The notes beneath the pieces were generated by a model. The model made no database searches, was not told the DNA's origin, and saw nothing but the letters and a program-made list of their open reading frames with translations. Shown one piece after another: positions 26,247-35,520 of a DNA stretch of 53,639 nucleotides. Both the position numbers and the translations under genes were made by a program. Origin of the DNA: Bacteroidota bacterium (GTDB lineage Bacteria > Bacteroidota > Bacteroidia > Chitinophagales > Chitinophagaceae); assembly GCA_005884665.1 (NCBI GenBank), contig VBAT01000013.1:10882-64520 (forward strand). The letters are read 5' to 3'. Numbering within the stretch: the first letter of the stretch is position 1; every line of letters begins with the position of its first letter.

Positions 26247-26254
26247 TACTTTTG
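26247..26254 (+). promoter_or_regulatory. candidate -7 element of dxs
   Basis: TACTTTTG is a full match to TAnnTTTG, 17 nt upstream of the dxs ATG. No good -33 element is seen. Confidence 0.4.
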
Positions 26255-26271
26255 CTGCGTAAAATTGTAAA

Positions 26272-28206
26272 ATGGAAATCATTCCGGGTCCGCTGTTGAA
26301 AACGATTGATTCCCCGGCCGATCTCAAGAAGCTGCCAAGGGAAAAACTCCACCAGGTCTGTGACGAACTTCGCCAGTATATTATTGATGTCGTTAGCGTG
26401 CACGGCGGCCATTTCGGGGCCAGCCTCGGCGTAGTGGAATTGACCACTGCACTTCATTACGTCTATAATACCCCTTACGATCAGCTGGTTTGGGATGTAG
26501 GTCACCAGGCTTATGGGCATAAAATATTGACCGGTCGCAGAGACAATTTTGCCACAAACCGCAAATATCATGGTTTAAGCGGTTTTCCAAAGAGATCGGA
26601 AAGCGAGTACGACAGTTTTGGCGTAGGCCATTCTTCCACATCGATCTCCGCCGCCCTGGGCATGGCGATGGCCGCAAAGTATAAAGGAGAGCTGGACCGT
26701 AAGATGATCGCAGTGATCGGAGATGGAGCAATGACTGCCGGTCTTGCGTTTGAAGGAATGAATCATGCAGGTGTTGCCGATACTGACCTGTTGATTGTAT
26801 TAAACGACAATTGCATGGGCATCGATCCCAATGTTGGTGCGCTAAAAGAATACCTGACTGATATTACTACCTCACCTACTTATAATAAGGTAAAGGATGA
26901 CGTTTGGAAGCTGTTGGGCAAATTGCCTGTCGGTAAGAATTTTTCCCGGGCAATGGGCCATAAGCTGAGCGAGGGATTGAAAGGCATGGTAAGCAGCAGC
27001 GCCAACTTATTCGAGGCATTGAAGCTTCGCTACTTCGGTCCGATCGATGGACATAACGTAGCCAAGCTGGTAGATACTTTGAAAGATCTTCGCGAGATAC
27101 CCGGTCCCAAGTTGTTACATGTACTTACCGTGAAAGGTAAAGGCTATGCCCTGGCAGAAAAAGATCAAACCAAATGGCATGCACCCGGTTTGTTTGATAA
27201 GATGACCGGCGAAATACATAAAAAGAAATTTGAAACTCCGCAGCCGCCCAAATACCAGGATGTATTTGGTCATACCATTATCGAGCTGGCCGAGCAAAAT
27301 AAAAAGATCTTCGGAATTACTCCCGCGATGCCTTCGGGCTCTTCATTGAAATATATGATGGAAAAAATGCCGGACCGTGCATTTGATGTCGGTATTGCTG
27401 AACAGCACGCCGTCACCGTCAGCGCTGGAATGGCGACGCAGGGTATGAAAGTGTTTTGCAATATTTATTCTTCGTTCATGCAAAGGGCTTATGACCAGGT
27501 GGTGCATGATGTAGCTATTCAAAAGCTGCCGGTAATTTTTTGCCTTGACAGGGCCGGCCTTGTAGGCGATGACGGACCAACACATCATGGCGCCTATGAT
27601 ATACCCTATATGCGTTGCGTGCCTAATATGATCGTAAGTGCACCAATGAATGAAAGCCAGTTGCGCAACCTGATGTACACGGCCCAGTTGGATTCGACTG
27701 TTCTGCCTTTTGTCATTCGCTACCCGAGAGGTGAAGGAGTAATGCCAGATTGGAAAACTCCATTTGAAGAAATAAAGATCGGCACCGGCAGAAAACTGAG
27801 AGATGGAAAAGACATTGCCATTCTTTCCTTTGGTCATCCTGGCAATTTTGCCGCAGCTGCTATAAGAGAATTAAAAAATGATGGGCTGAACCCCGCGCAT
27901 TACGACATGCGTTTTGCCAAGCCGCTGGACGAAGAACTGCTGCATGAGGCATTGAAGAACTATGATAAGATCATTACAGTGGAAGATGGAACAGTGGAAG
28001 GCGGTTTTGGAAGTGCGATACTGGAATTCATGGCCCAGCATGGTCATAAAAATGAGGTCAGGATACTGGGTATACCGGATACGATTGTAGAGCATGGTAC
28101 GCCGAAAGAGCTGCATCATGAATGTGGATATGATGCAACTGCCATTGCCGATGCGGTGAGAAAGATGATGAAGGATAAAATATCCGTCAATTCCCTCCTC
28201 CAGTAA
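26272..28206 (+). CDS. dxs: 1-deoxy-D-xylulose-5-phosphate synthase
   Basis: This enzyme condenses pyruvate and glyceraldehyde 3-phosphate, using thiamine diphosphate, in the first step of the MEP isoprenoid pathway. The 644-residue protein is full length: HGGHFGASLGVVELTTALHYVYNTP, VWDVGHQAYGHKILTGR, FGVGHSSTSISAALGMA, the ThDP motif GDGAMTAGLAFEGMNHAG ... LNDNCMGI, the transketolase pyrimidine domain with FDVGIAEQHAVTVSAGMA and GDDGPTHHGAYDI, and a C-terminal domain (GFGSAILEFM, GIPDTIVEHG). It supplies precursors for quinones, undecaprenyl phosphate and the prenyl chain used by the nearby GGGP synthase, though they are not in one operon. Confidence 0.98.
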   Translation: MEIIPGPLLKTIDSPADLKKLPREKLHQVCDELRQYIIDVVSVHGGHFGASLGVVELTTALHYVYNTPYDQLVWDVGHQAYGHKILTGRRDNFATNRKYHGLSGFPKRSESEYDSFGVGHSSTSISAALGMAMAAKYKGELDRKMIAVIGDGAMTAGLAFEGMNHAGVADTDLLIVLNDNCMGIDPNVGALKEYLTDITTSPTYNKVKDDVWKLLGKLPVGKNFSRAMGHKLSEGLKGMVSSSANLFEALKLRYFGPIDGHNVAKLVDTLKDLREIPGPKLLHVLTVKGKGYALAEKDQTKWHAPGLFDKMTGEIHKKKFETPQPPKYQDVFGHTIIELAEQNKKIFGITPAMPSGSSLKYMMEKMPDRAFDVGIAEQHAVTVSAGMATQGMKVFCNIYSSFMQRAYDQVVHDVAIQKLPVIFCLDRAGLVGDDGPTHHGAYDIPYMRCVPNMIVSAPMNESQLRNLMYTAQLDSTVLPFVIRYPRGEGVMPDWKTPFEEIKIGTGRKLRDGKDIAILSFGHPGNFAAAAIRELKNDGLNPAHYDMRFAKPLDEELLHEALKNYDKIITVEDGTVEGGFGSAILEFMAQHGHKNEVRILGIPDTIVEHGTPKELHHECGYDATAIADAVRKMMKDKISVNSLLQ

Positions 28207-28260
28207 CCGTTAGGTAAACATTCATCCTCGCCAACCAACATCCAGTATGAGATACTGCAG

Positions 28261-28872
28261 ATGAAAAGAATAGTAATTTCCATTGGGATTGTTTTCATTG
28301 TTTTTCTTTCCTGCAGTCGAAAGAAAAACAGCAATTCTTCATCATCACCAGCTCAACCAGAACTTACCGCAAGCCCCTGGGCCGACAGTAGTCTTTTTAT
28401 TTCGCCTTTCTCCTGGTTTAGTTTCCGGCGGTCGTATTCAAACGCACAGTTTATGGACAATGATAAAGAGATTGAACGATATCTAGATGAACAGAACAGG
28501 GCGAGCCCCTGGTTGACCTCCGTTAAATATGATACGGCTATGCTGAAACAGCTTCAAAAGTTTAAACTGGTAAAAAATGAAGAATTGCTCGAGCACCGTT
28601 TCAGTAAAATGAAAAAAGGCTATTTTGATTTTACGGATGTGTCCGGCAAAAAATTGCACGTATCGTTCAATACAGTTTTTTCCGTCAGGCAGAGTACTAA
28701 AATTATCAATAGGGATTCCTGCCAGATACTAACCTTTTCAACTAATGAAAGCAGTTATACAATAAAAGATGTTATTCCCGGGGGAAATCCGGAAATCATT
28801 GTTGTAGATAAATACTATTTTATGCTTGGCTACATTTTTGATCTGACGATCTATGAAATTTGTTATAAGTAA
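28261..28872 (+). CDS. hypothetical lipoprotein
   Basis: A 203-residue protein with a lipoprotein signal (VISIGIVFIVFLSC; lipobox FLSC at about residue 18) followed by a Ser/Asn-rich linker. The rest is soluble, with no family I recognise; it contains FSKMKKGYFDFTDVSGKKLHVSFN and ends LTIYEICYK. It is 54 bp after dxs on the same strand and its end overlaps or abuts the subtilase gene, so the two may be translated together. A short inverted repeat CAGTAT/ATACTG (28243-28257) lies just before its start. Confidence 0.7.
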   Translation: MKRIVISIGIVFIVFLSCSRKKNSNSSSSPAQPELTASPWADSSLFISPFSWFSFRRSYSNAQFMDNDKEIERYLDEQNRASPWLTSVKYDTAMLKQLQKFKLVKNEELLEHRFSKMKKGYFDFTDVSGKKLHVSFNTVFSVRQSTKIINRDSCQILTFSTNESSYTIKDVIPGGNPEIIVVDKYYFMLGYIFDLTIYEICYK

Positions 28873-28879
28873 AATAAAG

Positions 28880-30547
28880 ATGAACCGAATTCAATCAATT
28901 AATTTTTTTCCTTGTGATACTCTTGGGTGGAAAAAGGTCTTACTCGTTTTATTTGCATTTTTCATTGCAGCTAGCTCCTTTTCCCAAACCAGTACGGTAA
29001 AAACAAAAGTCCAGGGCTGGCATTTACTCGACGAGCAGAACGATGGATACATGGGTATCAGCCTTCAGAAAGCTTATGATCTGCTGAAGGGAAGAAAAAG
29101 TCAAACAGTTATTGTGGCTGTGATCGACAGCGGCATTGATACGGCCCAAGAAGACCTCAAAGCAGTATTATGGAGAAATCCCGGGGAAATAAATGGCAAT
29201 GGTGTTGATGATGATAAGAACGGTTATGTGGATGATGTATATGGCTGGAATTTTTGCGGCAGCAAAGAAGGTGAAAACCTGGTCCACAATTCATACGAGG
29301 TAGCCAGAGTATACCATGGATGGAAAAATGAATTTGAAGGAAAGACAGAGAACGAAATACCTGCGGGTAGAAAATTTCTATACGGTCAATGGGTGAGAGC
29401 ATCCCGGATAATCAATAAAGATTATGAATCTGCCATAAAAGAAAAACCCGCGGTAGAGCGTTATCTCGCCGCCGTGACCCAGACATCAAAAACGATCTGC
29501 GACCGACTCTCGGTAAAAGAGTTTACGACAAAGGACATAAAGCCGCTGCTGGGCAACGCCGATCAGGATATATCCCGGGCCGCCGACCTGTGGAATGATC
29601 TTTTTAAGCAGGTTCCCGATTCTTCCATAAAAAATACACTGTTTATTGACGAGGCCACCCGCTTTCTTGATCAGTTGAATACAAAGATCGATCGCAAGTT
29701 AAAAGCCCCCGAAGATTGGAGAGGGCAGCTTACAAAAGACAATTACACTGATATCAACGACCGTTTTTATGGCAATAACAACCTGAAGATCGGGAGCGGT
29801 CATCATGGCACCATGGTAGCAGGTACTATTGGGGCCATCCGCAACAACGGGATTGGTGTGGATGGTATCGCAGATAATGTTCGCATCATGGCTATCCGCG
29901 CAATGCCCGGTGGCGACGAACACGATAAAGATATTGCATTGGCTATACGTTATGCTGTCGATAACGGCGCAAAGATCATCAACATGAGCTTTGGCAAACC
30001 GGTATCGCCTTACAAACAATTTGTAGACGATGCCGTACGGTATGCTGCATCAAAAGGAGTGTTGCTGGTGCATGGGTCGGGGAATGATGGAGCGGATATT
30101 ACAAATGATGTTTTTTATCCTACTGCAACGTTTATCAACGGTGAAAAAGCAACCAATTTAATTAATGTCGGCGCCAGTGGCGATAGAAGCACCGGCGGTT
30201 TAGCTGCGTCTTTTTCCAATTACAGCAATAAGGAGGTCGACATATTTGCTCCCGGTGTATACATTCATTCGACTGCCAGCAGCAATAGTTACCAGGACGC
30301 AGATGGCACCAGTCTTGCCTGCCCCGTCGTTAGCGGTGTAGCCGCCCTGCTTAAATCCTATTTTCCTGATCTTACACCCGGCCAGATAATATCTATTCTT
30401 ACAACTTCGGGAAAACCGATTGACGAAGTAGCAGTTGAACCTGGCACAACAGATAAAAAAGTAAAGTTCTCATCGCTTTCTTCCAGTGGCAGGATCGTTA
30501 ATGCCTATGAAGCGGTGAAGCTTGCGCTGGCAAGGGAAAAGAATTAG
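28880..30547 (+). CDS. secreted S8 (subtilisin-like) serine peptidase
   Basis: A subtilase with signal peptide (KKVLLVLFAFFIAASSFSQ), catalytic Asp in VIAVIDSGID, His in GSGHHGTMVAG and Ser in GTSLACPVVSGVAAL. From the ATG at 28880 it has 555 residues; an earlier ATG at 28853 overlaps the preceding lipoprotein gene by 20 bp and is possible. Between the Asp and His motifs lie about 225 residues, much more than in typical subtilases, including a charged helical insert (YLAAVTQTSKTICDRL, LNTKIDRKLKAPEDW). No T9SS domain is present, so it may stay in the periplasm or be exported otherwise. Substrates are unknown. Confidence 0.94.
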   Translation: MNRIQSINFFPCDTLGWKKVLLVLFAFFIAASSFSQTSTVKTKVQGWHLLDEQNDGYMGISLQKAYDLLKGRKSQTVIVAVIDSGIDTAQEDLKAVLWRNPGEINGNGVDDDKNGYVDDVYGWNFCGSKEGENLVHNSYEVARVYHGWKNEFEGKTENEIPAGRKFLYGQWVRASRIINKDYESAIKEKPAVERYLAAVTQTSKTICDRLSVKEFTTKDIKPLLGNADQDISRAADLWNDLFKQVPDSSIKNTLFIDEATRFLDQLNTKIDRKLKAPEDWRGQLTKDNYTDINDRFYGNNNLKIGSGHHGTMVAGTIGAIRNNGIGVDGIADNVRIMAIRAMPGGDEHDKDIALAIRYAVDNGAKIINMSFGKPVSPYKQFVDDAVRYAASKGVLLVHGSGNDGADITNDVFYPTATFINGEKATNLINVGASGDRSTGGLAASFSNYSNKEVDIFAPGVYIHSTASSNSYQDADGTSLACPVVSGVAALLKSYFPDLTPGQIISILTTSGKPIDEVAVEPGTTDKKVKFSSLSSSGRIVNAYEAVKLALAREKN

Positions 30548-30584
30548 CTCCTGACCAGTTCCGGTTTTCGAAGTAAATTTAAGT

Positions 30585-33500
30585 ATGCAAAAGAAGATTC
30601 TCTTTCTTGCATGCTTTTTTGTTTGCGGTGGGCTTGCTGCACAGCGATATCCTTTCGTTCGTTTTAGTACAGAGAATGGCCTTTCCAATAACGTCGTGTA
30701 TTCTATTTTCCAGGACCACAAAGGTTATTTGTGGATCGCCACCCACGATGGGCTGAACCGCTATGATGGCTATGAATTCAAAAAATTCCTGCACAATCCT
30801 TTTAATAAAAAAAGCCTTGCCGGCAATATGACCATTGATATCACCGAAGATGAACAAGGCAGGCTTTGGGTACTGACCAATACAGACCTTCACCGGTACA
30901 ACGAAAAAGATGAATCCTTTGAACGCTATGTTCTTCCCGTGGGCCCGGTCAATCACAGCAATCAAAGTGCTTCAAAGATGATCAATGCCAACAACCGCTT
31001 TTTATTGTTGAATCTTTTCAATGGATTATTTGCTTTCGATAAGACCACCGGCAGGTTTAACCCGGTTGCCGTTCTTGCCACCCCGAACGAAAAACCGGAC
31101 CTGTTTGCCCTTCCTTTTTTTAAAGATAATGAAGGAAATATCCTTGTTGGCGAAGCGCCGGCAACAGGTGTTGTAGCTTTTGATTCAGCTACGGTGAGCT
31201 TTACTAAAAAATTACCCGCCTTTTATCAGCGCGCAAAATGGGAAAATGAAACTGTAACTTCTGTTTATAAGAATAAAAAGCACGACCTCGTGTATGGCAT
31301 TCAGCAGGGCAATAAATTTTTATTAGCGACGCAAACAGGTAAAAAACATTTTTTATTGAATCGCTCCATTAGCGGCCCCACGGTTTTCATCGAATCAATG
31401 TCCGAAGATGAACAGGGCGATATCTGGATCGGCTATGGCAATCGCTTATTTGAATATGTTCCCGGTACAGATTCGGTGATCGATCTTTCTCGCAACCTGT
31501 ACAACACTTCTATCGGTGACAATTTTATCATCAAACATGCCCGGATTGACAATTTCAGCAATCTCTGGATAGGATTATATGAGGCAGGGCTGTTAAAAGC
31601 CAGTATACGCAAATCCCTTTTTTTAAACTATGCCATAAATCAGCCCGGAACCTTTAAACTCCCCTACTCCTCCATTTATGGTCTTATCAAAAATCCGGAT
31701 GAAACTGTCATCGTGCGCTATTTCGGTACTCCAATGGCTTCTGTAATTGATCCTATCCATAAAAAGATTCTGACACCCGAATTTAAATTCAACCCTGCTG
31801 ATACTACCACGATAAAAAAACTGTTCCCGCAATTCTCGCAGGTACGATCGGCGGAGCCCTTTTATAAATACTTTGATGCCTCCACGCGTTTAACCTTTAA
31901 TAACGGCCAGCGCCAGTATGGATTATATAAAGACCGCCAGCAAAATTTCTGGGCGGTTAATTTTAACGAGTTCAAGCGAATCAGCGACGGGCGCAGCTTT
32001 AATACAGGCGATCATATTAATTGTTTTTATGAAGGTGACAATGCTACTTTCTGGATCGGCAGCGATGGTGGTGGTTTGATGCAACTGAACTATGGAACCG
32101 GTTCATTGAGAAGCTATTTACCCCGTGAATCAGACCATCAAAGCATCAGCAGCAAATTTGTGAATGCTATTATTGCCGACAGCAACACGGGGCTTTGGCT
32201 GGCCACGCGTTACGGGTTGAACCATTTTGATTTTAAAACCGGGCTGTTTAAGATGTTTTCGGAAGAAAACGGGCTATGTAGCAATACGATCTATACGATG
32301 GAAAAAGATGCCGACGGCAAACTATGGCTGGGCACCAGCAATGGGTTGAGCTGTTATGATCCACACACCAATGAGTTTACCAATTATTCAAAGGACAATG
32401 GGCTTATCAACTCGGAATATAACAGGAATGGAACAATTGCATTATCCAATGGCTGGATATTGATGGGAGGAACAGAAGGGATTGATGTGGTAATGCCTGA
32501 CAGCATTAAATACCGGAGTGAGAATGAAAAAAGATCACCGCCATTACTTATCAGTTTTCTTAAGTCGCCAGATAGCCTATATTATTCCCTGAATGAGACG
32601 GTAAGGCTGAAGCACAGCCAAAACAATATAACGATCTCTTTCGCTGCGCTTGATTTCACCCAGCCCTACAATAATAAATATCTCTGGAAGCTTGAGCCCG
32701 TTGAAAGTAAATGGATATACGGGCTTGGCAAACATGAAGTAAACTATGCAGGGTTGCCACCGGGTCATTACACGTTTAAAATAAAAGCGGCCGGCGCCGA
32801 TGGAATATGGAATGAAAAAGAAACGTCCCTGTCTTTTACTATCACAGCACCCTGGTGGCGAAGCGCATGGGCACTCGTCGCGTTAGTTGCAATCGGAATC
32901 GGCATACTGACCGGCATTCTTCGTCTCTATTATTACCGGAAATTTAAAAGACAATTGGAAAAACAGCGTGTCTTGCTGGAAAAGCAACAGGCGGTAGAAA
33001 AAGAAAGGACACGCATTGCCACAGATATTCACGACGATTTGGGATCCGGATTATCAAGAATACGCTATCTCGGTGAAATCGTAAAGCTGAAATCAACCCA
33101 GCAACAAAACTTTTTACCCGACATAGAAAAGATTGCGGTGTTCAGTGACGAAATGGTGGACAAAATGAATGAGATCGTATGGGCTCTGAATGAAAAAAAT
33201 GACAGCCTGGAATCGATCATTTCCTATATCCGGTCATTCGCTGTTGAATATTTAACCAACAACAATATTGACTGCAAAGTTGTGTCGCCTGACCAGGTGC
33301 CCGTGCGAATAGTCAAGGGAGAAACGCGGCGAAATATTTTTCTTTCGGTAAAGGAATGCCTGCATAATATTGTAAAGCATGCCGGCGCCACGGAAGCAAA
33401 CATACAGATCTCGGTTATGGATAAGCTGGTCATCAGGATACATGATAATGGGAAAGGAATTGATTGGGAAAACAGGAGACCTTTCAGCAATGGCATACAA

Positions 33501-33590
33501 AACATCAGCAAACGGATGAAGGAAGCCGGCGGAGCCGTTGAATTCAGAAATGAGAACGGAACAAGCGTCGTTCTGGCGATCCCGCTGTAA
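30585..33590 (+). CDS. two-component sensor kinase with regulator-propeller and Y_Y_Y domains (HisKA_3 type)
   Basis: A 1001-residue membrane kinase: signal peptide (ILFLACFFVCGGLAAQ), periplasmic propeller repeats (FSTENGLSNNVVYSIFQDHKG, LWIATHDGLNRYDG and similar blades to about 630), a Y_Y_Y domain (about 690-760: YNNKYLWKLEPVESKW, GLPPGHYTFKIKAAGADG), one transmembrane helix near 763-785, a HisKA_3 dimerisation domain with the phospho-acceptor His in ATDIHDDLGSGLSRI, and an HATPase domain (KECLHNIVKHAGATE, DNGKGIDW). It is not fused to a regulator; the partner is the NarL-type gene 94 bp downstream. Such kinases usually sense sugar oligomers in Bacteroidota, but here no SusCD pair is adjacent. 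Confidence 0.95.
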   Translation: MQKKILFLACFFVCGGLAAQRYPFVRFSTENGLSNNVVYSIFQDHKGYLWIATHDGLNRYDGYEFKKFLHNPFNKKSLAGNMTIDITEDEQGRLWVLTNTDLHRYNEKDESFERYVLPVGPVNHSNQSASKMINANNRFLLLNLFNGLFAFDKTTGRFNPVAVLATPNEKPDLFALPFFKDNEGNILVGEAPATGVVAFDSATVSFTKKLPAFYQRAKWENETVTSVYKNKKHDLVYGIQQGNKFLLATQTGKKHFLLNRSISGPTVFIESMSEDEQGDIWIGYGNRLFEYVPGTDSVIDLSRNLYNTSIGDNFIIKHARIDNFSNLWIGLYEAGLLKASIRKSLFLNYAINQPGTFKLPYSSIYGLIKNPDETVIVRYFGTPMASVIDPIHKKILTPEFKFNPADTTTIKKLFPQFSQVRSAEPFYKYFDASTRLTFNNGQRQYGLYKDRQQNFWAVNFNEFKRISDGRSFNTGDHINCFYEGDNATFWIGSDGGGLMQLNYGTGSLRSYLPRESDHQSISSKFVNAIIADSNTGLWLATRYGLNHFDFKTGLFKMFSEENGLCSNTIYTMEKDADGKLWLGTSNGLSCYDPHTNEFTNYSKDNGLINSEYNRNGTIALSNGWILMGGTEGIDVVMPDSIKYRSENEKRSPPLLISFLKSPDSLYYSLNETVRLKHSQNNITISFAALDFTQPYNNKYLWKLEPVESKWIYGLGKHEVNYAGLPPGHYTFKIKAAGADGIWNEKETSLSFTITAPWWRSAWALVALVAIGIGILTGILRLYYYRKFKRQLEKQRVLLEKQQAVEKERTRIATDIHDDLGSGLSRIRYLGEIVKLKSTQQQNFLPDIEKIAVFSDEMVDKMNEIVWALNEKNDSLESIISYIRSFAVEYLTNNNIDCKVVSPDQVPVRIVKGETRRNIFLSVKECLHNIVKHAGATEANIQISVMDKLVIRIHDNGKGIDWENRRPFSNGIQNISKRMKEAGGAVEFRNENGTSVVLAIPL

Positions 33591-33637
33591 TGGGAAATAT
33601 CGTTTAAAATTGATCGGCGCCAGGAATAACCCCTTTG

Positions 33638-33673
33638 TACTATTGTTCCGGTACAGCCGCTACGATAAATTTA
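33638..33673 (+). promoter_or_regulatory. promoter with TACTATTG -33 element, response regulator gene
   Basis: TACTATTG (33638-33645), 20 nt, then TAAATTTA (33666-33673; one mismatch to TAnnTTTG), 10 nt before the ATG at 33684. The same -33 octamer and spacing occur at 34436 and 37846. Confidence 0.5.
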
Positions 33674-33683
33674 TAAAAGTAAT

Positions 33684-34307
33684 ATGTCCATCCAGGTTGC
33701 AATAGTAGAGGACTTAAAAGAGATCAGGGAAGCCCTGCAGAGCTTTATTGCTATCGATAAAGACCTGCTACTGACCGGTTGTTTTTCTAATGCGGAACAG
33801 GCTACTGAAGAATTACCGGGTTTGGCGCCGGATATCGTGATCATGGACATCAATCTTCCAGGCATGAGTGGGATTGAATGTATCCGCAGGGTGAAGCCTC
33901 TTTGTGCTTCGTGCCAGTTTATGATGTTTACGGTCTATGAAGAGGATGAGAAAGTTTTTGAAGCGTTGAAGGCCGGCGCCAGCGGTTATATATTAAAGAA
34001 GCACGGGTCGCAAAAGATCATTGAAGCCCTGAAAGAGTTATACAATGGCGGTTCGCCCATGAGCGCCGATATTGCCCGTAAGGTTGTAAAAGCTTTTCAC
34101 CAGGAAGATACCCCGCAGGATTATAAGCTTACAAAAAGAGAGTTGGACATTTTACAGTTATTGGCGAAAGGAATGTTATATAAAGAAATTTCGCAGCAAT
34201 TATTCATCAGCAACAACACCGTGAAGCAGCATATTCACAATATTTATGAAAAACTGCATGTGCAAAACCGCACGGAAGCACTGAACAAGTACTTTGGCGG
34301 ACACTGA
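33684..34307 (+). CDS. NarL/LuxR-family response regulator
   Basis: A 207-residue regulator: receiver domain (VAIVEDLKE, Asp55 in IVIMDINLPG, MFTVYEEDEKVFEALKAGASGYILKK) and a LuxR-type helix-turn-helix (TKRELDILQLLAKGMLYKEI, NNTVKQHIHNIYEKLHVQNR). It follows the propeller kinase by 94 bp and should be its partner. It also has its own promoter-like sequence, shared in form with the adhesin and GloVer-protein genes downstream, which suggests that it may be expressed separately from the kinase and possibly control those genes. Confidence 0.95.
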   Translation: MSIQVAIVEDLKEIREALQSFIAIDKDLLLTGCFSNAEQATEELPGLAPDIVIMDINLPGMSGIECIRRVKPLCASCQFMMFTVYEEDEKVFEALKAGASGYILKKHGSQKIIEALKELYNGGSPMSADIARKVVKAFHQEDTPQDYKLTKRELDILQLLAKGMLYKEISQQLFISNNTVKQHIHNIYEKLHVQNRTEALNKYFGGH

Positions 34308-34435
34308 TCTCCTATTCACGACCTGGCTGCCGGTCTCCGGTCGCCTGCGCAATAGCTTCAGCGACGACGCATGGTCAAAGCCTTTGGCGACGGCACGCAG
34401 GCAGACTATCGACTCTCCTTAACTTCCCACGAATG

Positions 34436-34471
34436 TACTATTGACCTGTGTTTAGGCTGAGAGTAGCTTTA
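34436..34471 (+). promoter_or_regulatory. promoter with TACTATTG -33 element, adhesin gene
   Basis: TACTATTG (34436-34443), 20 nt, then TAGCTTTA (34464-34471; one mismatch to TAnnTTTG), 14 nt before the ATG at 34486. Confidence 0.5.
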
Positions 34472-34485
34472 AGAAAAGCTGTATT

Positions 34486-35520
34486 ATGGTCAATATTAAA
34501 ACAAAGCCTGTCATGAGGGAAATGATGTGTTTCTTCTTTACCTCCCTGTTTATCTTTTTATCTGTAAATAACGCCTGTGCGCAAAATGTCGGAATCGGTA
34601 CTAATACACCAGATGCAAGCGCAGAACTGGATATCAGCAGTACCAGTAAAGGCATACTGGTCCCAAGAATGACACAGGCACAGCGAATCGCTATTGTGAA
34701 TCCTGCTAAAGGCTTACTGATATATCAAACCGATCTTGATTCAGGATTTTATTATAATGCGGGAACTTCTTCTACTGCTAACTGGATATCTTTCCAGTCT
34801 CAACTGACAGGCTGGAACACAAAGGGGAACAACAGTACTGATCCCACTCTCAACTTTATTGGTACCACAGATGCAAAGCCTTTACAGTTCAGGATAAACA
34901 ATATTAAGGCAGGTATTCTTGATTCTGTAAGTTTTAACACTGGTTTTGGCTTCCGGGCTTTTGATTCAATTACAACCGGCACTTTCAATACCGCGATCGG
35001 TTATAAAGCGTTTACCACAAACAGCACAGGCAACCGGAATGTAGCGTTAGGCTCAAATGTGCTTCGGTTCAATACCAGCGGAAACTATAATGTCGGTGCG
35101 GGGATGCAGGCATTGAATTTTAATTCGACAGGAAATTCAAATGTTGCTATTGGCCAGAACGCACTGGCATGGAACACGGATCGCAGCAACCTGGTTGCAA
35201 TTGGTGATTCGGCGCTCGTTCACAATGGCTTTAGCGCTTCCACACCATTCGAAGCGACAGGTAATACTGCTATCGGGTCCAAAACACTTGTGACCAATGA
35301 TAGAGGTTATTACAATACGGCAATTGGCTTCCAGGCCATTCGGGCAATCGTAACACTGCGGTGGGTACGCATGCGCTGTTGTTCAATAATTCGGCCAGCG
35401 ATAATACCGCATTGGGTTATTCTGCCTTATACTCAAACTCCGCCAGCCAAAACACGGCTGTTGGAAGCAATGCTCTTTTATACAATTCAACAGGAAATGC
35501 CAATACGGCTGTTGGATTAA
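34486..35520 (+). CDS. repeat adhesin-like surface protein, N-terminal part before a frameshift
   Basis: This open frame holds the start of a large YadA-head-like (Hep_Hag-like) repeat protein: signal peptide (MCFFFTSLFIFLSVNNACAQ), the common Bacteroidota module NVGIGTNTPDASAELDISST and GILVPRMTQAQR, then repeats of the form NTAIGYKAFTTNSTGNR of about 17 residues. Repeats stop at about 35338; the rest of the frame (AIVTLRWVRMRCCS ...) is out-of-frame sequence. The repeat register continues in the +3 frame from 35340 (SGNRNTAVGTHALL), so about 13 nt have been lost within one repeat and the frame is broken. Either a real mutation or an assembly slip in repeats. See the following entry for the rest. 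Confidence 0.8.
   Translation: MVNIKTKPVMREMMCFFFTSLFIFLSVNNACAQNVGIGTNTPDASAELDISSTSKGILVPRMTQAQRIAIVNPAKGLLIYQTDLDSGFYYNAGTSSTANWISFQSQLTGWNTKGNNSTDPTLNFIGTTDAKPLQFRINNIKAGILDSVSFNTGFGFRAFDSITTGTFNTAIGYKAFTTNSTGNRNVALGSNVLRFNTSGNYNVGAGMQALNFNSTGNSNVAIGQNALAWNTDRSNLVAIGDSALVHNGFSASTPFEATGNTAIGSKTLVTNDRGYYNTAIGFQAIRAIVTLRWVRMRCCSIIRPAIIPHWVILPYTQTPPAKTRLLEAMLFYTIQQEMPIRLLD

Noticed and set aside
34308..34435. Small RNA or gene in the gap after the response regulator
   Set aside because: Only short direct and inverted repeats (GACTATCGACT, also near 24258-24282) are seen; no open frame or clear structure.
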